Of a stretch of DNA of 64,000 nucleotides, positions 21,047-32,114 are shown piece by piece. Both the position numbers and the translations under genes were made by a program. Positions within the stretch are counted from its first letter, which is position 1, and the number at the start of each line of letters is the position of its first letter. The notes beneath the pieces are model-generated. The model was not told where the DNA came from and did not search any database. It saw nothing but the letters and a program-made list of their open reading frames with translations. This DNA comes from Cladophialophora immunda (Eukaryota > Ascomycota > Eurotiomycetes > Chaetothyriales > Herpotrichiellaceae), in assembly GCF_000835495.1 (NCBI RefSeq), contig NW_015622542.1, positions 5,664,485 through 5,728,484 of the forward strand, read 5' to 3'.

Positions 21047-21514
21047 TCAGCTGTGGGTCTGGTAGGCACAGTCTGAGTTGCATGGCTGAAGAGCAAATAA
21101 TTCTTCATCATTGTTTAGGGTTCTCTGCCTTCTTGGCAGCTCCTTGCCTCCGGGAAACCATGTCCATGATTGATCAAGACTCTTGCCGCAGACAGTGTAT
21201 TCGGATTCCATTTGGAAAAGAGAGGCAGTCTGAAGCAGATTGAAATATCGCACCGAGGGCCCTCTATCAGTCAGTTTCCAGCAAGAAATCTCCTCAACGT
21301 CCGTCGAGATGCTGAGCATGAGGAGAGATGGATCGTTGCACGAGTCGAGCGGCGGGGGGCATCCAATGGCAGCAGACGACTGCCAAGCAATGTAATGAGC
21401 TAGCGGATCCGCGGCATCGACTGTATGGAGCGGGATTGCAAGCCAAGAGTCTTGGTTGATGAACTTCCACTCCGCCCTGCCGTCCATGGCGGAACTCAGA
21501 GGGGCAACATCCAT
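21047..21514 (-). CDS. Hypothetical protein, possibly one exon of a larger gene
   Basis: A 155-codon ATG-to-stop frame preceded by an in-frame TAG. Composition and codon choice look coding (balanced amino acids, several Trp and Tyr, C- or G-ending codons), but I recognise no domain. The stop is only 74 bp upstream of the Na+ pump ATG, which leaves little room for that promoter and argues for caution. A possible splice acceptor (CTAG) lies just before the ATG at about 21529, so it may be the last exon of a longer gene. Confidence 0.35.
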   Translation of the reverse strand: MDVAPLSSAMDGRAEWKFINQDSWLAIPLHTVDAADPLAHYIAWQSSAAIGCPPPLDSCNDPSLLMLSISTDVEEISCWKLTDRGPSVRYFNLLQTASLFQMESEYTVCGKSLDQSWTWFPGGKELPRRQRTLNNDEELFALQPCNSDCAYQTHS

Positions 21515-22254
21515 GGAGTGTTCCGTCTAGCCGGCCACTGTGAATTTCTCTCGCGATCTACAGACTCTTGTGAGGTAATGATCGAACAAGACCAGGCTTG
21601 ACTGACGTCAAGTGCTTTCAGACATTGACAAGACTCAAGATATGGAACAAGCACTCTTGGATAATACCAACAAATACTGCTCGGAGAAGGTGAGCTCATT
21701 GGGCCATGCTTACCGCAGCGAGGCACCTTTTGTCTTCGCGCCATCGAAGTGACAACTACTTCGATGGGTGGTAGTAATAATGGAATAAGTAGCGAGCAGG
21801 GACAGGGAAAGTGTGGAGCAAGACGCACGGATAGGAAACAAGAATTTATTGAAGCCGGGACATCTGATGCGGCTGGTGATGGTCCTCCGCTCAGTCGTGC
21901 CGAGACCTTTGCGAGCCGCTCCAAGAAATTTGTCAACAATCGGTTGGGTGCGCCAACGTTACAGCTAAGAGCTCCTAGATTCAAGCCACCATAACTGGCG
22001 CAGGCTGGAGCATTGCCGAAAGGTCTTCAAGGCCGATGTCGATGGGTTCTTATGCCGCGGAAAAATTCCCCACACCATGAGGATCGATTCGCCAGTCCAG
22101 AGATCATGCAGTGCATGGTGCAGGCAGGGTGCCTTCGAGAGTCTCCAGAAAAGAGGGTCGAATCAACAGCAATCCTGCTGTTCGCGTCCTCTCGGGACAA
22201 AAAGCAATCTAAGGATGCGATATTGTCTTAGGTCGTACCATGAGAACTGCCCTC
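21515..22254. other. Unassigned region
   Basis: 740 bp between two small hypothetical genes. Open frames on the minus strand around 21500-21980 are low-complexity and Ser/Pro/Arg-rich and show no recognisable domain. It could hide 5' exons of the neighbouring small gene. Confidence 0.4.
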
Positions 22255-22737
22255 TCACACCATAGACCGGTACTCGTAAGCCGACAGAGGTTTCAATACC
22301 AGGTGACCAGGTACATGTGTCTTTCGTCCGGTGCCTCTCGATGATGATGCTCTTCTTTGCGCTATCCTTCCTTCCCGAACTTCTCCAATCGTAACGCAGT
22401 TAGGCTGAACGTCCGCGGTTCCTGGACGTCGTCTGATGTCGAACTGGTGGTCATCTTGTGAGTGGGTGATTTGAGATATCGGAGTCTCGTCGAATAAATA
22501 TCCTGCATCTTCCCCATCATCACCTGAGCGAATCTGTCGTGGGCCCTCTGAAATCAAAGGGAGATCGTCGTTGTGATGGGCGTCAAATCCGAGTATCTCT
22601 GCATACCGAGAGCCTAGAAAGATGGCGCAGCTGCCCAATGCGACAAGCAAGACGATGAAGAGGAAAGTCGAGAGCCATGTCCCAAATGGATCTTCTAGAA
22701 GCTGTGTCATTGTATCTGGTGTTGTTGGTGGTTCCAT
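22255..22737 (-). CDS. Small single-pass membrane protein, unknown
   Basis: A 160-residue frame from the ATG at 22737; the open frame extends upstream but its first codon is a TTG. A strong hydrophobic helix at about residues 19-42 (WLSTFLFIVLLVALGSCAIF) follows a short N-terminus. The C-terminal part is polar and acidic, then basic, and suits a cytoplasmic tail of about 115 residues. No family is recognised. It lies 195 bp downstream of another small minus-strand gene. Confidence 0.5.
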   Translation of the reverse strand: MEPPTTPDTMTQLLEDPFGTWLSTFLFIVLLVALGSCAIFLGSRYAEILGFDAHHNDDLPLISEGPRQIRSGDDGEDAGYLFDETPISQITHSQDDHQFDIRRRPGTADVQPNCVTIGEVREGRIAQRRASSSRGTGRKTHVPGHLVLKPLSAYEYRSMV

Positions 22738-22932
22738 GGACCTGGAGTTGAAAAGTATGTCTCTTCCTGTGGTGAGATGAAACATCCTCAAGATTGACGG
22801 ATACCGCTGGATATTTGCTAGCAGAACAGTAGACAGCCTGGCTTTTTCATCATTTCGATATGAGCTTGTGACAGCGGTGGTTTGCAGAGGACTGAGGGGT
22901 TTCCGGGGTGTGGCACAATTGCCCAAATTCTT

Positions 22933-23506
22933 TCATTTGAGACCAAGACCACCAAAAGCCCGATCTAGTTCTTCGCCTTCACGGCTGGGTGACATCGCAG
23001 GTGCGGATATGACATTTACAGGCTGGCCATCCAGCAGGTTTTGATCTGACCCTGCCTTCGAGGACGCTTTTGTTGGCTCCAGTATCTTCTCTTCCCGGTC
23101 CAACCAACCAGGCGCCACTCTTCGTTTCTCTGCCAGATCTCGATCTTTGATATCTTGCTCCCAATCTTTGATCGCGTTGTCCGCGGCATCTATGGTCTTT
23201 TTGAGGTGATCTTGAAGGGCTTTACAAGAGTTAACTATGTCATCTGGATGGGCAGAGTGACCGGAGGAGGATGTGACATATTTTGTCTTTCCCGGGCCAT
23301 TTTCAGCGATGATGGAAGGAGGGAGCGAGGTAGGCACAGATCGGAACGTGTACGGCAGCGTCACAGCAGTCGGCAATGACAGAAACGGTGAAACGGTCAA
23401 GGGGACCTGCGCAAGCAGCGGATGAGGCTCTGGGCAAGCGGTCAGTGTCTCGAAGTATCTTGCTCTGAGGGCTTATGTCCGGGCACATACTGTGTGTGTC
23501 AAACAT
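22933..23506 (-). CDS. Conserved-looking fungal protein of unknown function, 170 aa
   Basis: Two exons: a tiny first exon 23506-23491 (MFDTH plus one base) and exon 2 23429-22933. The 61-bp intron runs GTATGT...TGCCCAG. The model avoids the GTG and TTG codons that would otherwise begin these frames. The middle contains a charged, probably helical segment (DDIVNSCKALQDHLKKTID, then WEQDIKDRDLAEKRRVAPGW). The C-terminus has an ELDRAFGGLGLK end. The charged helix resembles uncharacterised fungal proteins I have seen, but I cannot name a family with confidence. It runs in tandem with the downstream membrane-protein gene. Confidence 0.5.
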
Positions 23507-24492
23507 GTCTGGGTCACACTTCTCTGTCCGTATTCGAGCAGTCCTTCGGACAGCGGCGAGGTTGTCTTGGAGGGAGATCCGCGGTGACTTTGGCAACGGA
23601 AAACGACCCTCCAAGCCCGACTGCGGGTCGCCTGCAGCCTGATTGGAGAATGAGGTCACTCGTACCTAAGTGCCCTCAAGGTACCTGGCGAGCTGGGACT
23701 CTGACGATGACAAGTATACTAAAGCTTGCAGTGGTGTGGAAGGTAATACGGCGAATGGAGCTGAGGCGCGTGCCTCGCTTCCATCTCGGACCCCATGTTG
23801 TGATGAAAAGGCTCTGATCCCGCCCACTTTGCCCCTCCTTCAACAGAGCCCGCAGTCGTCGACCGTTTGATTTTGCCGTTGAATGCTCTCCTTTTAGTTC
23901 TCGGAGCCTTACTCAAGTCCAATCCTATCGTCCAAGCTTTCCTCTAGGCTTAACTGACTTGCATCCATCGCGCAGCATTTGGCTACACGGAGGCGCAACC
24001 CGTCGGTGCAGTTGGACTGGGTGCGTTTTAGTTTCTTGGAGAATTTCAGCCCTGGCCTGAATTGGATCTGGACCCTAAAATCCCAATCCTCCTGAAACTG
24101 GTCGACAATCCGACTCTTACTTACAGCTTCAGCCGCCCCCGATTTTCAACTGCTGCTGCCCACTTTTATTTTTCAGCTCTCGTCCCTGTTGTCGGCGTCC
24201 AAGACCTCTGCTCACCGTATTCTACTCTCCTTCGCGACACCTTCTGAGAAGTCCGTCACGACTCTTGATCATCTACTTCTTGGGTCTCCTCGAATAGGCC
24301 GAATCAACCCCCCTCCTGATAGATACCACCGTCAATCGTTCCTCCCGGCGCTAACACTACCACTATCGACTCTGCTGACCATTTCCTTCAACGAACTCGT
24401 CGGTATCTTTGGTTTCTCTATCCAAGTTCAGCTCTGCTATACTCCCATCGTCTCAAAGACCGTTCGCGCCAGGAGCGCACCTTGTGATCAAG
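23507..24492. other. Promoter and long 5' leader of calcineurin A
   Basis: About 985 bp. The last 400 bp are pyrimidine-rich (for example TTTTATTTTTCAG around 24163-24175), typical of fungal 5' leaders, and may contain a leader intron. No coding gene is supported. Confidence 0.5.
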
Positions 24493-26348
24493 ATGGATGG
24501 CCCGTTACACAGAGCAGTGGTGGATAAGAAGCCCGTGCCCGAGATCGACTTCACATTGCATATCATGGAAGATGGGTCTCAGGTGAGCACTCAAGAACGA
24601 GTATGCAAGGGTAGGTTGCACAAGAGAATCCTCCCCAAGGCCATATCTGATGCAGTGGCAGATGTCCAGGCTCCCGCCATGCAACCTCCCACGAACGAAC
24701 AGTTCTGGTCGTCCGCCGATCGATCGAAGCCGAACTTGTCCTTCTTGAAACAACACTTTTACCGAGAAGGTCGATTGACCGAAGAGCAGGCATTGTGGAT
24801 CATAAGTGAGGGTACCAAGCTGCTAAAAGCGGAACCAAATCTTCTGGAAATGGATGCTCCTATCACCGTGTGCGGCGATGTTCATGGGCAATATTTTGAC
24901 CTCATGAAGCTGTTTGAAGTCGGCGGAGATCCTGCCGAGACCAGATATCTCTTCTTGGGAGATTATGTCGACCGTGGATACTTCAGTATTGAGGTACGGG
25001 CCCCTCGTTTTACTCGAAGACATTTGTGCTGACGGTCTAATTAGTGCGTGCTCTACTTGTGGTCTCTCAAGATCTGGTACCCAAACACCTTATGGCTTCT
25101 CCGCGGAAACCACGAGTGCAGGCATCTCACAGACTATTTCACCTTCAAACTCGAGTGCAAACACAAGTACTCGGAGAAGGTGTATGACGCATGCATGGAA
25201 TCTTTCTGTGCTTTGCCCTTGGCGGCTGTGATGAACAAGCAGTTTCTGTGTATACATGGTGGCCTGAGCCCAGAACTACACACCCTGGAGGACATCAAGA
25301 GCGTAAGCCATGCGAAGCTTTCGATTTGGTCATTGCTGTTGTGCTAATCCTGTCAGATCGACCGTTTCCGCGAGCCTCCCACCCATGGCCTGATGTGTGA
25401 CATCCTCTGGGCTGATCCGTTGGAGGAATTCGGCCAAGAGAAAACTGGAGAGTACTACGTGCATAACCACGTCAGGGGCTGCTCCTATTTCTTCTCCTAT
25501 CCGGCTGCCTGCAACTTCCTCGAGAAAAACAATCTGCTCTCCATCATCCGTGCACACGAAGCGCAAGATGCGGGATACCGTATGTACCGCAAGACGCGGA
25601 CAACCGGCTTTCCCAGCGTCATGACGATCTTCAGCGCGCCAAATTACCTTGACGTCTACAATAACAAAGCTGCAGTTCTCAAGTACGAAAATAATGTTAT
25701 GAACATCAGACAGTTCAACTGCACCCCGCACCCATACTGGCTTCCGAATTTTATGGATGTCTTCACCTGGTCTCTGCCGTTTGTCGGCGAAAAGATTACA
25801 GACATGCTTATTGCTATTCTCAACACCTGCTCCAAGGAGGAATTGGAGGAAGATACACAAAGCTCGAGCATGGAACCAGAGACGCCACCGTTTGGCGCAG
25901 ATCCGGAATCCACCGAAGCCAAGCGCCGCGCCATCAAGAACAAGATTCTGGCTATTGGGCGACTTTCCAGGGTCTTCCAAGTCTTGCGTGAAGAATCCGA
26001 ACGCGTCACCGAACTGAAGACTCAGTCAGGAGGTCGCCTGCCGGCAGGAACCCTGATGTTGGGTGCGGAAGGCATCAAGCAGGCCATCCACAACTTTGAA
26101 GACGCCCGTAAGGTCGATCTCCAGAATGAACGCCTCCCCCCATCGCCTGAGGAAATCGAGAAGCGCAGTGCCGAGGACAGGCGAGCTGCTTTGGAAAGAG
26201 CCGCTACCGAAGCAGAGAATGACACTAACCTGCAGGGTGTGGCAAGGAGAATCAGCTTGTAAGTGGTTCATTGTCATTCTATGAATGCTTTTTGGCTAAC
26301 CCGATCAGTGGCTCCTCCAACCCACGCGGCCATCGTCGAAAGGAATGA
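24493..26348 (+). CDS. cnaA: Calcineurin catalytic subunit A (Ser/Thr phosphatase 2B)
   Basis: The Ca2+/calmodulin-dependent phosphatase that drives Crz1-type stress signalling. Exons 24493-24610, 24662-24993, 25045-25302, 25357-26258 and 26309-26348 give 549 residues. The first intron (24611-24661, 51 bp) is in frame and stop-free; removing it restores ERVCKDVQAPAM. The last intron yields a basic tail [12 protein letters not shown]. Metallophosphatase motifs GDVHGQ, GDYVDRG and RGNHE are intact. After the catalytic domain come the B-subunit-binding helix, a calmodulin-binding helix ([20 protein letters not shown]) and the autoinhibitory region ([20 protein letters not shown]). All expected regulatory parts are present, so the enzyme should be functional. 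Confidence 0.96.
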
Positions 26349-27470
26349 GAGAGATCGAATACGACGAGAGAGAAGAATCGCAAATGATGCCCTCTTGATG
26401 ATTGAACGAGTCCACGACTCCGGCCCCTCTCTCGAGGTTGACGAGTGGCAAGGCATACGCTTGTGCCGTTACACGTAGTGCGAACAAGTTGGGCTACAGG
26501 AAGTGCTTGGGGGCTGGCGTGGAGTGGAGTGAATGGAAGGGGACTAAGCCGCCACAGAGAGCGTGTGGTTGCAAGCAATGGTTGGCTGACAGGGCAGGAT
26601 TGCAGGCACCGCTGTGCTGTCTGTGCGGACCAAGTGCCAAAGCTTCTCCTGGGATGGTGCTTGAAGTCGACTCATGCTGCAGAAATAAAAGGCCCATGAC
26701 CTGCCCCGATCTCTGTTTTCCTTTTTTCCTGTTTTCCTTGGGATGCTTTTCCCTTCATGCCTCTGCCATGGCGGAGAATTGCCCATGGAGCAGGTGCATG
26801 CGAGGAACAAAGTGGCAGGCCTACCCTTGAAGGAGGACGGTGAGTACCCAGCGTAGAGGGCAGAGTCAGCCCCTGCAATTACGAGGTTCGACATTCAGCA
26901 AGCCCGAGCAAACCCCTGTCAAAGCCCCGATTTGCCTGACGAGGCAGAATCGCTTTACGCGTGGACGCGGTGCGCGAGGTGCGTGGACAGTGTGATTTGG
27001 CACCAGAGCCGGAGCAACGGGCGCCAGGGGTCGTGCCGCTCCTTCGTCGGGCGCCTGTTTGGCTCGCTACGGTGGCTGCGGAGGCTGCAATGGCTGCAAC
27101 GGCCTCATGCACAGTGCTCACCGGCCATCACCACACTCACAACCAATCTCCTTCTCTCAATCATGACTCTCCAACCGGGTCACCTCCACCATTGACTCTT
27201 CCTCATGCCTCAGGCATTGATGTATCCTTCTTGTAGGCTCATACGCAGAGTCCAGCCTACAATTCAGATTTATTGTCCAGCCTTTTTTCAGCGAAGTTTC
27301 AGCGTAGATCAGATCAAAATCATCCCTTTAGTTGGATAACACCACGGAGCTCCTTTACCTCACGTCTAAAGGACAACTGAAGAGAAGCCGACTCTTGAAC
27401 AGCTTTCCCCCGACCTGCCCGTATAAATACAAACTCGCTGGTCGGCGGTCTCCTCAACGTCAGAGTTGCC
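26349..27470. other. Intergenic region upstream of the RdRP
   Basis: 1.1 kb with no supported gene. The stretch 26940-27125 is GC-rich with short GGCTGC-type repeats. A TATA box lies at the 3' end. Confidence 0.5.
27422..27428 (+). promoter_or_regulatory. TATA box of the RdRP gene
   Basis: TATAAAT 43 bp before the RdRP start codon. The short distance suggests a very short 5' leader, or an upstream start. Confidence 0.4.
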
Positions 27471-30400
27471 ATGCCACCCACGCCCAAGGAGATCAGCGAC
27501 AACATTGACAAGGCTATTGATGATTTAAATACACGCTGGGACCTGGGACTTCCAAGGCTCCATGGAAAAGCGTCTGCTCCAGCTGATGAGTCCGAGCGCT
27601 TGGCTGGGACATGCTCGAAGCTCATCCGATTCCTTTGCTTCAAGACGGATCAAACCACATCGGCTCTGCGCGAATTCGAGGGGAGAGCACGGCAAATTCA
27701 CTCCCAATGGGTTTTCAAGCCCTCTCAAGAACGAGGCACTCTGCCTGTATTGCCCGTTACCAAGAGCCTAGTGGTGCGCAAGGCTGGCCTCGTGCGCCTG
27801 GGCGATTCCCAGCGGTCCGCACTTCTGGGGCTTCTGCACAACGTGTTGAAGGAATCGAAGGATAATTATGAGCTGGCACAAATGTCTTCTGCGTTCTCAA
27901 TCCAGTCAGCTTCTACATCAGCTGTATCCTTGGCGACTGCTCCTACAACCCCCGTAAGAGAGGGAGTATCTCAAAGACAAGAGTCCTTCTTCACGCCATC
28001 GAGCAGCCCTGTCAACAAAATTGGGAATCTGCATATCGCACCCGTCGAGCCACAGTTGAAGCATCCTCTAACAATGTCCACAAAGCGCACAATCGGCTCT
28101 CCAAATGGGGTCAGTCCTCGCCCTGAATCTGAGTTTCCACCTGCTCACATTTTGCCACAGCAAAACAAGCGACAGCAGACACTCTCGGAGTTCTGCCATT
28201 TCAGACCCGCATCGCCGCCTCTCCCAGAAGCCCGAAACCTCCAAGTGCCGGACCCCATGAGTTTTGAAACTGCAGTATCTCCCGCTGCATCCTCCGTCTT
28301 CTCAGTCGCCGAGGGAGAGAACGCAGGGAGAAAGTCGAATGATACCTCCATGGTCAGTTCGCAGGATGAAGACTCGCAAGACTTGTTTCCAACCCAGGAT
28401 TACAATGAGATTTTCGATGACGAAGAGTTCTCCACCTCTTTCAATGAATTGAGCAAGACTACAAGTCCGTTCGACCCAACCGACCTCAACTCCAACGGCC
28501 CTTTCATAAAACAAGCAATCCTGCCGTCAGATGTCCCATTCTGGTACTGTTGGGAATTGCACCGACTTGCGCCTGATCTTGGCCTAAAACCGATCGAGCT
28601 GTACCGGTCATTCGGAGAAATTCACAAGAAAACACCTGTTGCTTCGGAGGAATTTTGGCACAAGGTCAAGGAGGTTTGTCGTGCAAAGGCTGTGCGACCG
28701 CTGCCTCAGAAGTCCGACCTCCCCAGTTGGATTATGCAAAACAACAATTACATGGATGTGAAAACGAACAAGGTCGCCCATTTCACAGCTGCCCTGGACT
28801 GGAACGAAGACAGTTCCCAGGGACTGCTTAAACTTCGACTCAACGCCCTCCAGCTAGTGCAGTCAACCCGCTTCCATCGAAAATTTGGTGCCGACAGATT
28901 TCTAGCGCTTAACGGACCCCCATTCATGCTCCCCGACAAATTATGGTCACTCAGCTCCAAGAATCTGCCATTGTACGACAAGGTGATCGATTTTCTGGCG
29001 TCGGGCTCGCACTTCATTGCAGGACGTAGCTGGAGAGTATGCTTCATCGAGGAGGTGAAAGGGAGAACACGGCGCACTAAGGCGGAACCGCGGCGTTCAA
29101 GGATCATCCTCTTTGCCGAGACTGGGTTTGACATCGTCCCACGACCTCTCTTGAACCTCAACGTTGCAGATCTCAAGGTTGACGGCCAACACCAGAATAT
29201 CACACGGCAAGGACTGATGCAATGGCATATGCCTCTGAATGCCAATTCCAATTCGATGGACCTCAAATTATTCTCCAGATGGAGCATTGGCTTCTCGAGG
29301 ACAACTCCGACGATAGAGCTTCAGCGACATGAATTTTTGTACAGAGACGACGAACTTGGTGACCTACCTGGTGACGGATCAGAACGCAAGGTCATGAATG
29401 ATGGCTGTGCGTTGATGTCCTACCCACTCGCCAAAGCCGTTTGGGCAGCGTACGGCGGCGAAGGTGAGCCACCCTCTGCTGTCCAAGGGCGTATCTCAGG
29501 CGGCAAAGGTCTTTGGTTGGTGGATTATCAGAACAAGTACACCCCTGTCAGTGATAGAGGTTACTGGATTGAAATTTCAGAATCTCAGCTCAAGATCAAG
29601 CCACACCCGCGTGACCGTCATGATGCGGATGCTGATGCCACTTTGCGAACGTTTGAGGTGTTGAAATATGCTAGCGAGTGCAAGCAGGCTCATCTGAACA
29701 TTCAGCTGATTAATATCCTGGAGGACAGGGGAGTTTTGCGCTCGGTTCTTCAGGAAGCATTGCAATTGGATGTGCAATCGTTCTCAAGCACTCTTACGGA
29801 AGCGATGAACGACCCGAGATATCTACGGCTCTGGATGCAAGAACATGCCCCTTCGTCCCGACTTGAGGCTAAGAAAGTTTTGGGCTCATTTCCCGCCAAC
29901 CACAAAGAGCAAATGAAGCTCCTGTTGGAATCTGGCTTTCATCCGCGGACATGCCAAAAACTCATCGCCAATGCTTATCGTCTGCTCAGTGACTACATGA
30001 CCGATTACATGGACAAAATGTGGATTCAGATACCACACTCTACAGCTGTGTTCTGTGCACCGGACCCGTTAGGAGTGCTCGCTCCTGGCGAAGTGTACCT
30101 TGGTTCTTCAAGCTCTATCACACATCCCGTTACAGGGCTCAGGGAGAACACGCTCGAAGGTCTTGAACTCCTCGTGGCTCGAAATCCAGCGCACCTGGCA
30201 TCTGACATGCAGAAATGCCGAGCGGTCTACAAACACGAGCTGCGACACTACAAAAATGTTATTCTGTTCCCACAGCGAGGAACCGTCCCTCTTGCATCTT
30301 TATTGTCCGGCGGCGACTATGATGGTAAGTGTTTGGTCCCAGACTCTCATATTGCTATAACTTCGACAATCAGGTCTTCACTTCCAGCTTAAGGTACAGA

Positions 30401-31688
30401 AGTGCTGACATGTCTCCTTGTGAGGGTGGCAGGTGATGTTGTGACATGTATTTGGGATCCTGAAATTGTGCGACATTTCTGCAACACCGACGTGCTACAA
30501 ATGCCGACAGAGACTGAGTGCGATATGGTTCAGCGCTCAGAACCAATATCTGCGATTTTCAACGTTGGACGCCCCCTTGATGAAGCTTTCGAGGAGTATT
30601 TCCGCAAGTGTATTGCTTTCAATGCTCGGTCCAACCTGCTTGGCTCGTGCGCTGCAGAGCATGAGAAGTTGATCTATGCCCTGAGCCAAAAACGACACCC
30701 TAACAAATTAACACATTCTGGTGCCGTGAAACTAGCAGCTCTTGCAGGTTTTCTGGTCGACAGCACTAAGCAGGGTTGGGACCTGACAGAGACAATGTGG
30801 CATGAGATCCGTGCGAGAGCGAGTGGAAGCAGCCGCTTGCAAGATCCGGCGTATAAAGACGACACTCCTCGAAGGCAGCCAGGACCATACCTGAACGTAG
30901 TAGACTATCTCAAGTTTGATGTTGCCCAGGCCTTGAAGGAACAAGTCCTACGAGAATTCGGGGGATTAGACAAAGACCAAAAAGTCCTTAAATACGACAG
31001 GGATCTAAGTCGACATTGGCTTCACTGGTCGTCTGCGATAGAAGAGGACAGAAAAAGAAAGAGGCGTGAAGCTCGGTATCAGTCTGCACCAGACACTTCT
31101 AACACAACAGGATCTCCGCATCAAGAGGTCGAAGCACGAGCTATGACAGACCTGGAGAAACTCACCGACTTGTTGGAAGGCACGCATGGTCTCCTTGATC
31201 AAATAAAAGACCTGGATGCACAATGGAGCAGATTGGTCCCTCAAATGGGCCCTGACCCGACCCCGAGCGAAGGCATGGATTGGAGTAAGTACAGTATTGC
31301 CGTTGAAACTGTGTATGAGAAGTTTCGAGACATCCAACCGAAGCGGCTTGATCATGAGCTGTATCGTCGCTACGAGGCAGAAAAGGACCAACCCTTCTCC
31401 GACTGGGTTCTTCTCAAGGCGTCATGCCTACATATGGTGGTGTGCTCGAAAGGCTTTTTCCCAGCCTGGGTGTGGTATGTTGCCGGACGAGAACTCTGTT
31501 ATTTGAAGGCTCTGCAACACACAGGCGGTATACAAATCGTTGTGTCAGAGATCCACGACCTTTACAAGGTGGACGCGAAGTTTGCCAGAGCCTTGCTGGA
31601 AGGTTGTCGTGGCGATGGAGCTGACGAGGAGAATGCCGTTGATGAAGAGTACTTGATGGATGACGATGTCGGATTGGAAATGGACTGA
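27471..31688 (+). CDS. RNA-dependent RNA polymerase (RNA-silencing type)
   Basis: A cellular RdRP of the QDE-1/SAD-1 superfamily that makes double-stranded RNA for Dicer in quelling or related silencing. Exons 27471-30324 and 30433-31688 give 1,369 residues. The 108-bp intron (GTAAGT...GGCAG) falls inside the glycine codon of the catalytic motif; splicing yields LLSGGDYDGDVVTCIWDPE, the invariant DxDGD motif (D949, D951, D953). Upstream, ITHPVTGLRENTLEG and LLVARNPAHLASDMQK are typical of the family. The N-terminal 300 residues are low-complexity and Ser/Pro-rich. The region after the catalytic core is helical and ends with an acidic tail. The catalytic triad is complete, so it should be active. 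Confidence 0.94.
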
Positions 31689-32114
31689 TGGTTGGATTGG
31701 TACGATGCGAAAGATCGGGAGAGACCATGATACCCCTGGATTGCGTTCCACGATACCCCCTTTTGTTCTTGGTTGGAAATGTGAAGGAAAAGGTAGGACA
31801 GGCAAATTCCTCGACAGGAACTTGATGTTAGCAAAGGCCCCTGCGCTCAAGGACGCCCCCTTTTTTTTTCTGTTTCTTTGTTCCGAACCCCTCGACTTCT
31901 CCTCCTACGGGAATGTCGTCCAGCCACAGGCTCCCCGTTGCGACCACATTCATTCCGCCCTTGCCTATCTTTCCATGCGAGCATTCTTGCAAATGGCAAT
32001 CGTGAATTTTTCGCGATCGCTTTTGGGCGTCGCGTCAGGACTTGAAGATGGCGACTATTCTCTTTTCAATGCTAACGGTGCAGTATTATGTTTTCTACCC
32101 AACAGCGCACCATC
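31689..32114. other. Short intergenic region
   Basis: 426 bp with a poly-T tract around 31859-31869. An in-frame upstream ATG at 32088 could extend the next gene by nine residues. Otherwise nothing is seen. Confidence 0.5.

Noticed and set aside
21496..21984. 162-codon minus-strand frame
   Set aside because: Low-complexity Ser/Pro/Arg-rich sequence without recognisable domain. It also overlaps the start of the better-looking frame at 21047-21514.
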